In this document: piece after piece, positions 43,204 through 52,435 of the stretch
How positions within the stretch are numbered: the first letter of the stretch is position 1
How the letters are laid out: every line of letters starts with the position of its first letter
From: M3007 sp964539805
Lineage (GTDB): Bacteria > Bacteroidota > Bacteroidia > Chitinophagales > Saprospiraceae
Direction: 5' to 3'
Length of the DNA: 64,000 bases
Assembly (NCBI GenBank): GCA_964539805.1
Contig: CAZIKN010000003.1
Coordinates: 51,463-115,462 of the forward strand
Position numbers and translations under genes: made by a program
The notes under the pieces: generated by a model
The model's input: only the letters and a program-made list of their open reading frames with translations
The model's database searches: none
What the model was told of the DNA's origin: nothing

Positions 43204-45617
43204 AGGGTGAGGGTAAATATTTGTTCACCTACTGCAGATGCTTTTGTACGGATAAATCCGGTTTCTGCATCATAATGCTCAGGCAAAGCCAGTAGAATGT
43301 CTTTTGAAAGATTTTTCAAATCTTCGATGTACCATTTTGGCACAGCAATAATTCGCTGGTGGAAATCCTTTTTAAAATCTTGTTCAAATGCCTCTTTGGT
43401 CATTTCTATATCATTGCGATCCTGCCAACGGTCGAATGCTGTTTTGACCTCGTATGCCCGTTGATCACACAGCACAAAAACAGAATGGGTGTTTGGACTA
43501 TCTTCTATGACCTGAAACTCATCTTCCAGGTCACCGTATCGGAGTTCTTTCATGGCTGAAAATGTTTTGATGGACTTGCCAAAGCCGCCGCCTGTATCAT
43601 TTATTTTTTCAAAATAAGCCATGACCATATTCAAGTAATCAGCCTCCAAAAATTCACTCTTTCCTGAAAGTGCTTGCCGTGCCTGATACTGCGTAATTGA
43701 CCCATAAATCCGCTCGCAATCTTTGAAATCCATAACAAAAAGCGGTTTGTGCGGCTCTTCTGGAGCAGTCGGAATGGCTTGTCGGTTAATGCGGCCTGCC
43801 ACCTGCACAATCGAATCAATTGGCCCCAAATCGCGAAAACCCATGTCAAAATCAAGGTCAACGCCTGCCTCAACCACTTGTGTAGCGACCAGAATTGGTT
43901 TCCGTCCGGCATTAAGATCGGCCTTGATTTGCTCGATTCTCGCCAGCCGGTGCGCTGGGACAATATTGGTAGATAGGCAATAAACAGGATTTGCAAAGCC
44001 TTTGTCAGAAAGGTACTCTTTTAACGCCTTGAACAGATCAATGCTCCGGTTCACCTTGTTCACTACAATGAGGCAGGATTTGTTTGGCGACCATTTTTCA
44101 TCAAAAATTTTATCCAAAAACGCTTGCTCGGATTCTTCTTTTCCCAAATCTATGCTGAGCAGTGGGACGATTTTAGTCCGCTTGTATGAGGCAAACACGT
44201 CATCAAAATTTTCCAAAAGTTCGATAGCCTCACATTCTTCGCGGGAAAAACCTTCTCCAGAGAGTATTTTTTCGTGCGCCAAACCCATGATTTCCGGCTT
44301 GGTAGCCGTCATCAACACAACACGGGTGTTCAAAAAACGGGTCAGGTAAAACAAAGCCGCACCGACAACAGGCAATAAGTCAAGTCGAAGGGTTTGTACT
44401 TCATCCAGAATTAAAATACTGTCGGCAAAGTGGTTGAATTTTTTCAACAACTTGTTCCGGCGGCCAATGAGCGTGTGAAGCAACTGAACAAATGAAGTAA
44501 TAACCATATCACTCTGCCAGGTATCCAACGCCATTGCTTTTTGGTGGTATTCCGGCTCATTGCCTTCCATGTCCCGTTCATTGTCTTCTTTCGATCTTTT
44601 TTCACCAAAAACGTCAGCATACTGGTAATGGGCAAAAATTTCCACGCCTGAATTCTTGAAAACACCTTGATAAACATCAAAACTCTGCTCAATAATATTA
44701 ATAAACGGCAGGGCATATACTATTTGCCCACGTTGCAAATCCGGCACTTTTTCCCGGAGTTGCAGGGCAAAATCCAGCGCGGTCAACGTTTTGCCCACGC
44801 CAGTCGGGGCCGTCAGCGTGAAAAGCCGCGTTTTATCGAGATTGAGTTTTTCCAATTGGCCAACTACGTCGCGGCGAACCCGGTTGCGCAATTCTTTTAC
44901 TTCATACGCAACTTCTCTTTTTGAATTTTTTAAAAACGATTCGACGGCATGAACACCTAAGTCTTTCTTTCTCAAATAGGGATTTGTTTCCGACGCATCC
45001 AACTTATCTGCCTCAATAAGCAGTGAAAACAGATAGTTGATTTCAAAATAATGCCTGATATTGCGTTCGTTGTTGTAAAACTGCTTCTGAGTTTTGGAGA
45101 ACGCTGTATCATCCGGGAAAGCAACCCACTTAGCAAGTTCAGCCTCACCCAATTCAGCAGCCATTTGGGGCAAATCAGCAGCAAGGCTTTTGAGTTGTTT
45201 TTGAAAAATATCCATCTCGCCGCTGTCCTCGTCGCACAGCGATCTGATGTCCTTAAAATTGGACAGGTCAGCATGGTGGTGCCGAATGATGTAAAATGCC
45301 AACATCGCTTCAGCCGCAGAACCACCGTTTTTTAAGAACTTTTGAAGCAGCACAAATGCTCCAAACATGGCGTGTCGCTTCAATTTTTGATTGACGCCAG
45401 GACGTTTGAAAAGATAGTCCTGAAAATAGGGTGTGTATTTCCCAAGGTCGTGATACAATGCAATTTGGGTAAAAAAGTCGCTTAAATCCTGCCCGAACGC
45501 CGTTGGCGAGAGTTGGTCAAGTGCTTTTCGCGTTACCCCAAAAGTGTGGTCACGCAACAACTTTGGCTTTATTTCACGCCCCTTGAAATTGCCCGCGTGA
45601 GAGTAAAAGTTTTTCAT
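43200..45617 (-). CDS. cas3: Cas3 HD nuclease-helicase
   Basis: Recruited by Cascade to unwind and degrade invading DNA. The N-terminal HD nuclease has His56-Asp57 in ALYHDLGKYTPYFQDYL, RHAMFGAF, and His113-115 in RHHHADLSNF. The SF2 helicase has Walker A APTGVGKT (Lys276), Walker B/DExH variant DEVQ (405-408), MTATKP, and the motif VI region VQVAGRINRQ. The product is 805 residues, fused HD plus helicase, and all motifs are intact. It overlaps cas5 and cas6 by 4 bp each. Confidence 0.97.
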   Translation of the reverse strand: MKNFYSHAGNFKGREIKPKLLRDHTFGVTRKALDQLSPTAFGQDLSDFFTQIALYHDLGKYTPYFQDYLFKRPGVNQKLKRHAMFGAFVLLQKFLKNGGSAAEAMLAFYIIRHHHADLSNFKDIRSLCDEDSGEMDIFQKQLKSLAADLPQMAAELGEAELAKWVAFPDDTAFSKTQKQFYNNERNIRHYFEINYLFSLLIEADKLDASETNPYLRKKDLGVHAVESFLKNSKREVAYEVKELRNRVRRDVVGQLEKLNLDKTRLFTLTAPTGVGKTLTALDFALQLREKVPDLQRGQIVYALPFINIIEQSFDVYQGVFKNSGVEIFAHYQYADVFGEKRSKEDNERDMEGNEPEYHQKAMALDTWQSDMVITSFVQLLHTLIGRRNKLLKKFNHFADSILILDEVQTLRLDLLPVVGAALFYLTRFLNTRVVLMTATKPEIMGLAHEKILSGEGFSREECEAIELLENFDDVFASYKRTKIVPLLSIDLGKEESEQAFLDKIFDEKWSPNKSCLIVVNKVNRSIDLFKALKEYLSDKGFANPVYCLSTNIVPAHRLARIEQIKADLNAGRKPILVATQVVEAGVDLDFDMGFRDLGPIDSIVQVAGRINRQAIPTAPEEPHKPLFVMDFKDCERIYGSITQYQARQALSGKSEFLEADYLNMVMAYFEKINDTGGGFGKSIKTFSAMKELRYGDLEDEFQVIEDSPNTHSVFVLCDQRAYEVKTAFDRWQDRNDIEMTKEAFEQDFKKDFHQRIIAVPKWYIEDLKNLSKDILLALPEHYDAETGFIRTKASAVGEQIFTLTL

Positions 45618-46408
45618 TCGAGGAAAATGATGTTTTGTTGATTGCCCGCATCATCTGGGATGACAAAGAATGTCGCATCCGTTTCAGCCCAAAACGGCTT
45701 CCCCTCTGTGCTGAACAGCACCCGAATGAGTTTTGACAATTCGCGGTTGCTATCACCAACAAAATCGGCAGGCATCAATTCCTCTTCTAAATAATTATAG
45801 CCCTCATCCGAATCATCTTTTTGAAATTCCAGACGGACAATTCGCTCAGATGGTGCAGCCGAGTGAATCTTCATCAGTTCCGTTGTACGTTGTTCTTGCA
45901 AGTCAGGGTATGGACGGACGTTTTCAATCCACGCGTTGAAATTCGCCACACCAAGTGTTAAATTGAACTGCTGTTGGCGGGACAACAAAGCGTTTTTCAT
46001 CTGCGAATACTCGCCATTGTCATCTTCTCCTTGTGCAATAAAAATGCGATAGCGCACCCAATCGCTGCCCGGATGAGGGCCACTGACCACCTCGAAAGGC
46101 GTTTGGATATGGCCACCCGCTCCGGTAAAGTCTCCCGTGCCTTCGAGGGCATTACCTAAAGATTTAATACTCAAAAAATTCAACCTGTGGAAAGTCTTTT
46201 TGATGGGCTGCAACACACGAATGCCCACACGCAGGTGCCGCGAGGCGAGGCGTTCGTAGTATTGATCGCGATCGTAGCCCATCACTGCTGCCAGCATTCC
46301 CATGACCGTCGTGCGGGGTGGTATCGAGTACGTGAAGGCCGTATTGTTGGCATAATACTTCCGAAAATGCGCAAATTTTCCACAGACATCTAAGGATAAA
46401 ACTTCCAT
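45614..46408 (-). CDS. cas5: Cas5 (type I-B)
   Basis: Cascade subunit that caps the 5' handle of the crRNA. The N-terminus MEVLSLDVCGKFAHFRKYYANNTAFTYSIPPRTTVMGMLAAVMG is the Cas5 RAMP signature. The 264-residue length is normal. It overlaps cas3 and lies 42 bp after cas7. Confidence 0.94.
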   Translation of the reverse strand: MEVLSLDVCGKFAHFRKYYANNTAFTYSIPPRTTVMGMLAAVMGYDRDQYYERLASRHLRVGIRVLQPIKKTFHRLNFLSIKSLGNALEGTGDFTGAGGHIQTPFEVVSGPHPGSDWVRYRIFIAQGEDDNGEYSQMKNALLSRQQQFNLTLGVANFNAWIENVRPYPDLQEQRTTELMKIHSAAPSERIVRLEFQKDDSDEGYNYLEEELMPADFVGDSNRELSKLIRVLFSTEGKPFWAETDATFFVIPDDAGNQQNIIFLE

Positions 46409-46450
46409 GATGTACCAGTTTTGTACTCCGAAACAATCATTTCGGATGGG

Positions 46451-47458
46451 TTAAAGGGAAAATTGAACGCCGTTTCCACAAGTGATTTTAACTTCTTTCA
46501 CAGGCTTGCCCGCGCCAATTTGATCGGCGAAAACCGCTTTCAGTCTTGAAAAATCAACATCCAAATCCTTGAATTTTCGGATTTGTTTTTCGTCTAAATC
46601 CTTGACGGGTTTTGCGGAGACATACTGTCGCAAGTCACCAAAATGTCCGTTGTTGAAGCCCTCGTTATAGACCACTTCAATATAAAGTTTAGGGTATTGA
46701 TTGAGTTTGGAGCGCGTTGGCAATGCCGGAATCGCTTCCCAGAGGGCCTTTCTGAATTGACCGAGGTCGTCTTCGGTCAAACCCGTGCTGACAGCGGTAT
46801 ATTTATTGATCGTACCGGAAAATGCCAGCAAGCTGTAATACACACGGTAGTCTTTACCGATGGTGCTACTGCCGTCGTTCATAATGGTAACAATGGAGTT
46901 GCTATCCATCAGTTCAACCTTGTGCAGTGAGTATCCCCAATTGATCTGAATGGGGCCGATGTATGATTTTGTGAAGCCGCCAATGGCAAAGGCAGAACCG
47001 AAAAAGCGGATATCTACAAATTTTTGTTTGACTAAGTAAGCCAGTAAGTGGCGGTTCACTTCGCCCGAATCTTTGTTTGCCTGCATAGCCTTGATAAGTC
47101 CTTTCGCGGTTTTTTCGTTCGCCTTTTTCTCTACCTCCTTGAATTTTTCTGCTAAGTCAGCCCGGTCTGCGAAAACACTTTTCAGTTCCTCGGGATCGGC
47201 AAGGAGACGTTCAAGCACAGCAGTCAGTTTGCTGTCTGGGCTTACCTTATTTTCACCTTCCATGTCCACAAAGATTTCAGTACCGATGGTCTTCAAATAG
47301 TCCCGAATATAACGTTTTACACGCACATCGGAGACGAGGTTGATCTTGTTGTCGTAGTCCATTCTGGGCTTGTTTTCCTGATCAATATCGCCATTGGGAT
47401 TGCATTGGATGGCTTCGTAAAGGAAAAGAAAATCGGAGTTATTATTAATGGTTGCCAT
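46451..47458 (-). CDS. cas7: Cas7 (Csh2-type) backbone subunit
   Basis: Forms the helical crRNA-binding backbone of Cascade. It begins MATINNNSDFLFLYEAIQCNPNGDIDQENKPRMD, the Csh2 N-terminal motif, with VSDVRVKRYIRDYL following. GSAFAIGGFTKSYIGPIQINWGYSLHKVE lies in the middle. 335 residues, intact. It starts 30 bp after the end of the duplicated cas8b 3' fragment. Confidence 0.95.
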   Translation of the reverse strand: MATINNNSDFLFLYEAIQCNPNGDIDQENKPRMDYDNKINLVSDVRVKRYIRDYLKTIGTEIFVDMEGENKVSPDSKLTAVLERLLADPEELKSVFADRADLAEKFKEVEKKANEKTAKGLIKAMQANKDSGEVNRHLLAYLVKQKFVDIRFFGSAFAIGGFTKSYIGPIQINWGYSLHKVELMDSNSIVTIMNDGSSTIGKDYRVYYSLLAFSGTINKYTAVSTGLTEDDLGQFRKALWEAIPALPTRSKLNQYPKLYIEVVYNEGFNNGHFGDLRQYVSAKPVKDLDEKQIRKFKDLDVDFSRLKAVFADQIGAGKPVKEVKITCGNGVQFSL

Positions 47459-47488
47459 GATATAAATTATTGATTTTTAGTGAATTAT

Positions 47489-48158
47489 TTATTTTTCAGA
47501 TTCGGGCTTCGGGGATTCAGAATACTGCGTTGCATCATCATTTGCCCAAAAGGAATATCCTGATAACAGGTAAAAAAGCGATTCATTGGCTTTCATTCTT
47601 TTATCCCAAGGATCGGTTTTCGAATCCTTGAACAAATCGGTTAGTTTTGAAAAATTCATTTCATTATAAGCCAATACATTGCTTGATGATCGTGTGTACT
47701 GTTTACATTTTTCAAAAAGGTCAATTTGCAGTCGCTTCAAATCCGAAGCATCCATACCATTAAAATTGATTTTGTTCAAAATGGGCTTTGAGTCGTGCCC
47801 GCTGCTCTTTTGTGCGCGTGCGACACTGGATAAAATCCTACCCAGATAAAACATGGCGCGTTGCTCATCAGAGTAGCCCATTCGCTCAAAAAAAGCAGAA
47901 ATAGCGGCATTTTTCTCTTCAAGCGTAGCCGCTGAAGGAGTCGTTTTTTCTTCCATGTCAAGGAGTTTTATTTTTTTAAGAAAATGAAAAAAAGCGTGAT
48001 ATTGGAAAACAGCGTTCCGAGTAGCCACGTCAAAATAATCCTTTGACATGGGTTGAATATTGTACCCGCCACGCCCGAATCGGTGTAGTTGAATCAAGTC
48101 TGCAAAGTGCTGATAAATACTGCCTGGCGAAACTGGTCGGCGTTCGAGAATGGCCTTA
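47489..48158 (-). pseudogene. Extra copy of cas8b 3' part; contains candidate stand-alone cas11b frame
   Basis: Second copy of the Cas8b C-terminal region, ending SESPKPESEK, the original-looking C-terminus. It is not joined to a Cas8b N-terminus: upstream it carries the same T6 frameshift and the duplication junction. An ATG at 47956 inside it, preceded by the A-rich stretch TTAAAAAAATAAAACTCC, would give a 155-residue helical protein starting MEEKTTPSAATLEEKN. Small subunits (Cas11) are known to be made from internal starts within cas8 in type I-B and other systems, and this is the right region and size. It may thus be a separate small-subunit gene or a dead remnant. cas7 follows after 30 bp. 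Confidence 0.6.
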
Positions 48159-49162
48159 AAAAAGGGCGAGCGCGGCGTTTCGTTTGTCTTTTTCTTTGCG
48201 AATCGGGATAAAATGAAAAACCGTCGAAAAATTAAAATCCGCTCTGATTCTTTCCTTATCCTTAGTGTACATCATTGCTCTATCCCAACTTCCTCCAAGC
48301 ATCTCTGCCATTTCATTGTCTACATCCCGCAAAACTTCGGGGATTCAGAATACTGCGTTGCATCATCATTTGCCCAAAAGGAATATCCTGATAACAGGTA
48401 AAAAAGCGATTCATTGGCTTTCATTCTTTTATCCCAAGGATCGGTTTTCGAATCCTTGAACAAATCGGTTAGTTTTGAAAAATTCATTTCATTATAAGCC
48501 AATACATTGCTTGATGATCGTGTGTACTGTTTACATTTTTCAAAAAGGTCAATTTGCAGTCGCTTCAAATCCGAAGCATCCATACCATTAAAATTGATTT
48601 TGTTCAAAATGGGCTTTGAGTCGTGCCCGCTGCTCTTTTGTGCGCGTGCGACACTGGATAAAATCCTACCCAGATAAAACATGGCGCGTTGCTCATCAGA
48701 GTAGCCCATTCGCTCAAAAAAAGCAGAAATAGCGGCATTTTTCTCTTCAAGCGTAGCCGCTGAAGGAGTCGTTTTTTCTTCCATGTCAAGGAGTTTTATT
48801 TTTTTAAGAAAATGAAAAAAAGCGTGATATTGGAAAACAGCGTTCCGAGTAGCCACGTCAAAATAATCCTTTGACATGGGTTGAATATTGTACCCGCCAC
48901 GCCCGAATCGGTGTAGTTGAATCAAGTCTGCAAAGTGCTGATAAATACTGCCTGGCGAAACTGGTCGGCGTTCGAGAATGGCCTTAAAAAAGGGCGAGCG
49001 CGGCGTTTCGTTTGTCTTTTTCTTTGCGAATCGGGATAAAATGAAAAACCGTCGAAAAATTAAAATCCGCTCTGATTCTTTCCTTATCCTTAGTGTACAT
49101 CATTGCTCTATCCCAACTTCCTCCAAGCATCTCTGCCATTTCATTGTCTACATCCCGCAAAA
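47507..49162. repeat. Exact 828-bp tandem duplication within cas8b
   Basis: Copy 1 is 47507-48334 and copy 2 is 48335-49162. By reading they agree throughout, including silent positions and the T6 run. The junction has only one or two bases of possible microhomology. The length equals 276 codons. Confidence 0.93.
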
Positions 49163-50333
49163 CCCGAATCACCATTTCAAAATGCGTCTTGCTGATGTCT
49201 TTAATAAGATTGATGGTTTTGAAAAAATTGCCGTCCGATTCGTATCCAAGGAAAGTAATCCAATAAATATCGCCTTCGGCTACACTCCTGACATCGTAGG
49301 CCATACCAACGAATTCCTCTTTTTTATGTATTGAAAACAGTAACTCAGATTTGCTTTTTAATTTCGGCATATCGCCCTCAAAATCAATCTCTTGTCCTCC
49401 ACGGAACTGTGGTAATATACAGTGGTCAACCCCGGCGATTTTTACCCTCAGTTTGTCTAAAACGTATTTTGAGCCGCGCTCCAAAAATGTCTGCGCATCG
49501 CCGCTGGCTTGGTAATTTTTTGAAAAAGCCTTGATGTCAAAGCTCGATGCGTAATTTTTCGTGGTCGTAACGAACATTTTGTTCATACTGAATTCTCTCA
49601 AAAACGAGGGTGCTTCAACATTTTCACTTTGCTGCCCGGTAACATAGCAGATTTTCGGGGTGGCTGTTTTTCGACTTTCAAAAGTATTTTCACCAGCATT
49701 TTTCTCTAAAAACTTGCGATGTAAAAAGACGTCGAAACCATCAAGTTTTGCCACTGGCATTGGCTCCGAGCAGCCCAGTTCAGTTGAAACAACCGAGGCA
49801 AAAAGCATAATTACACGGTTTTTTTCACCCCAATTTAAGGTTTCGGTAACCTTTTTCCAATCTGGGAAAGTTTCTTCAAATGCCTCGCGCATTTTGAAAA
49901 TCTCGTTGGCCGCCCGGCAAACGGGCGTGTCAATGAGGTCTGGAAAATCTTTTTCAATAGCCTCTACGAGTTCCGCCTTTTTCGGCGGATTGCCATTTTT
50001 ATCCTCCTTACCGAAAAAAGACTTTTTCCACGGTTCGAAGGATTTACGCGGATCGGCTGTTGGATAGATACTCTTATTATTGCCCCCCTGAATTTTGATA
50101 CAACGAAGGTTGTAAGGCGACCATCGGGCAGTTTTGTCCGAGTCATCAAATCCATAAGGCTTATCATTAAGCCTGAATGTCCCAGCATCTAAATCAAAAA
50201 CAACCTCAGCAACGAGCAATTCCATTCCTTTGACTTTTTCGTCAATGGTGGGTGCAGAGATGATGTCGTCAAATTCGAGCCGAGAACTGTCTTTGGAAAG
50301 GTATTGACCAAATTGGTAAAGGGTATCGAGCAT
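48320..50333 (-). CDS. cas8b: Cas8b (Csh1/TM1802-like) with in-gene frameshift
   Basis: Large subunit of type I-B Cascade, expected to recognise the PAM. The first frame (50333-48984, 449 residues) begins MLDTLYQFGQYLSKDSSRLEFDD and ends NAALALF at TAA. The next frame continues at the same point as KAILERRPVSPGSIYQHFADLIQLHRFGRGG to SESPKFCGM, so removing one T from the T6 run (48986-48991) restores one 670-residue protein. The last four residues differ from the copy-1 end because the duplication junction interrupts it. The shift (CTT-TTT-TAA-G) could be a sequencing error, a mutation, or a +1 shift at a stop codon as in prfB. A promoter lies at 50383-50413. First gene of the cas operon. Confidence 0.85.
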
Positions 50334-50382
50334 GATAAATATTGGTTAAAGTACTTAGGTTTTTTTACCCCACAAACATACA

Positions 50383-50413
50383 CCCCTATCTGTGCATTTT
50401 TATTGCCGACCAA
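50383..50413 (-). promoter_or_regulatory. Promoter of the cas operon
   Basis: On the reverse strand TTG (50413-50411), 20 bp, then TATGTTTG (50390-50383). The predicted leader is about 43 nt before the cas8b ATG. Confidence 0.75.
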
Positions 50414-50451
50414 CAAAAAAAATCAAATTTTTTTCTTCTTGTCGCTTTCCT

Positions 50452-50459
50452 TACTTTTG
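50452..50459 (+). promoter_or_regulatory. -7 box TACTTTTG for the WYL gene
   Basis: Consensus Bacteroidota -7 element about 115 bp before ATG 50575, divergent from the cas promoter 40-70 bp away. No clear -33 element. Confidence 0.5.
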
Positions 50460-50574
50460 TGTTCCCATCATGCTGTTCTGCGTTTCAATAAAGGGATGCA
50501 ATGATCCTCTTATTGGGTACTTCGGCATAAAAGGTGCTGCCCTTCCTGGATTGCTTATCTTTGAGTTTTGCAAT

Positions 50575-51570
50575 ATGCCCATCAACAAACACCCTCTTGC
50601 ACGGATTCAAAGGCTCAATGAACTCTTCCTGACCCACACCAGTGAGAAGTCTGTGCTAAAAGCGGAGGCCTTGGCCAAAATGCTGGGCATCAGCCTGCGC
50701 CAATTGCGCACGGATATGGATGCCCTGCGCGCCAAAGGCGCCCCTTTGGAGTATGACCCCGTGCTGAAGGGCTGGCGTTATGCCCCAGGGCAATATTTTA
50801 CCATTTTGGACAATATTGCCCTGACAGGGGAGGATTTGGCCGTGCTGCGGATCGCAGTAGAGACTTTGGCCAAGGTGAACAACCTAAAGGGCTTTGAGCA
50901 ATTGCCGCAGGTATTTGGCAAAATCCACCGAGCCGCCCGCAAATGGCTGGGCAAGGCCGGAGTGGGCAAAGCGGTTTATTTTGATCCCTTACCGCGTTAT
51001 GACGGAGGCCGCCATTTGCCGTTTTTTCTGGAATCCATAGAGCATAGCAGAAGGGTATCCTTCCGCTATCGTTCGTTCAGGCCCGATGATCCAGGCAAAG
51101 AAGTGGTTTTTGATCCGTGGTTTTTGAGGCATTACGACCGCCGCTGGTACGTCGGGGGCTTCTCTCATGATCCTTCAGAACAGTTTGTTCGGGTTTTTCC
51201 CTTGGAGCGCATAGAAGGGTCGCCCAAGAATATTGGTTACTACCATGACAAACCCGCCGACTTTGATGCGGAATCCTATTGGAAACAGATATACGGGATC
51301 ACGGTGCCACCCAAGGCCAGGTTGGAAAAAATTGTGCTCAAGTTTAGCCCCTTGCAAGGCCAATATTTCCTTTCCAGCCCTTTTGTGGAGCCTTTTCAGC
51401 AACTACCCTCGGATACTGGAGAGGTTTTGATTGAACTAAATCTAAAAGTCAATATTGATTTGATCCGTAAACTGGCTTCATACGGTAGTGAAGTGTGCGT
51501 CTTGTCACCCGAGCATTTAAGGGCGGAAATAAAACGCTTTCATGAAGCCGCGCTGCTTCATTATCGTTGA
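50575..51570 (+). CDS. WYL-domain transcriptional regulator
   Basis: 331-residue regulator. The N-terminal winged helix is ARIQRLNELFLTHTSEKSVLKAEALAKMLGISLRQLRTDMDALRAKGAPLEYD. The WYL domain contains VSFRYRSF and FLRHYDRRWYVGGFSHD, with WYV in place of WYL. A WCX-like C-terminal region ends GSEVCVLSPEHLRAEIKRF. The start 50575 is preferred; the frame is open to 50392 but that part is not protein-like. Divergent placement next to the cas promoter makes it a good candidate for cas-operon control, as WYL proteins often serve CRISPR and other defence loci. This is inferred from position. Confidence 0.88.
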   Translation: MPINKHPLARIQRLNELFLTHTSEKSVLKAEALAKMLGISLRQLRTDMDALRAKGAPLEYDPVLKGWRYAPGQYFTILDNIALTGEDLAVLRIAVETLAKVNNLKGFEQLPQVFGKIHRAARKWLGKAGVGKAVYFDPLPRYDGGRHLPFFLESIEHSRRVSFRYRSFRPDDPGKEVVFDPWFLRHYDRRWYVGGFSHDPSEQFVRVFPLERIEGSPKNIGYYHDKPADFDAESYWKQIYGITVPPKARLEKIVLKFSPLQGQYFLSSPFVEPFQQLPSDTGEVLIELNLKVNIDLIRKLASYGSEVCVLSPEHLRAEIKRFHEAALLHYR

Positions 51571-51631
51571 TCTTCGCAAGATCAAATGGTTTACAAGCGT
51601 GTCCCATTGCAAAACCAATCCCCCCTATCCC

Positions 51632-52420
51632 CTACCCCAGCGCCACATCCAACACCATCATCACGCTAAACCCCAGCATCGTTGCCAGCGTCGCCAGATC
51701 CGTGTTCCCTGCCCGCTGCGACTCCGGGATCAACTCCTCCACCACCACGAACAGCATGGCACCCGCCGCGAACGACAGGGCGTAGGGCAGCAGGGGTTTC
51801 ATGCTCAGCACCGCTACCGCACCCAACACGCCAAAAACAGGCTCAACGATGCCGGACATTTGGCCGTACCAAAAGGCTTTGCCCCGCGACATGCCCTCCC
51901 GACGCAGTGGCACGGACACGGCCGTGCCTTCCGGGAAGTTTTGCAGCCCGATACCAATTGCCAGGGCTACCGCCGCGCCGAAGGCTATGCCCACCGCCAG
52001 GCCTTCCGGGATGTTGTGCAACGTGATGGCCAGCACCAGCAGCACGCTGCGCCGCCAGTTGGTCGCGACACCCTCGGCTTGTTCGAGCGCAAGGCTGGGG
52101 TGCAGGTGGGGCAAGATTTTGTCCACGACCGCCAAAAAAATGCCACCGGCCAAAAAGCCGATCAGGGCCGGGGCCCACTCGGGCAAACGGCTGACTGAGG
52201 CACTCATCTCGATGGCGGGCGCCAGCAGCGACCAAAAACTGGCGGCGATCATAACGCCTGCTGCAAAGCCCATCATGGCATCAAGCACCCGCTGATGAAT
52301 GGTTTTGAAAAAGAAAACCAAGGCCGAACCCAGGGCGGTCACGCCCCAGGTGAACAGCGTGGCAATGAAGGCCTGTAGGGCCGGATGAAGCGGGGCAATA
52401 AGATTGATAAGGTCGTTCAT
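51632..52420 (-). CDS. ZIP-family metal transporter
   Basis: Inner-membrane divalent-metal importer of the ZupT/GufA-like group, 262 residues with about eight membrane segments. The metal-site helices read ITLHNIPEGLAVGIAFG and IGLQNFPEGTAVSVPL, and VVEELIPESQRAG is the third conserved segment. The loop between the third and fourth helices is short, with HPSLALEQAEG. It starts 15 bp after the stop of the hypothetical beta-rich gene and may be co-transcribed. Confidence 0.93.
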   Translation of the reverse strand: MNDLINLIAPLHPALQAFIATLFTWGVTALGSALVFFFKTIHQRVLDAMMGFAAGVMIAASFWSLLAPAIEMSASVSRLPEWAPALIGFLAGGIFLAVVDKILPHLHPSLALEQAEGVATNWRRSVLLVLAITLHNIPEGLAVGIAFGAAVALAIGIGLQNFPEGTAVSVPLRREGMSRGKAFWYGQMSGIVEPVFGVLGAVAVLSMKPLLPYALSFAAGAMLFVVVEELIPESQRAGNTDLATLATMLGFSVMMVLDVALG

Positions 52421-52435
52421 GATGTTGTGTGTGAT

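Noticed and set aside
47489..50333. Intein or mobile element inside cas8b
   Set aside because: The extra DNA is an exact tandem copy of the gene's own 3' part; there are no intein motifs or element ends.
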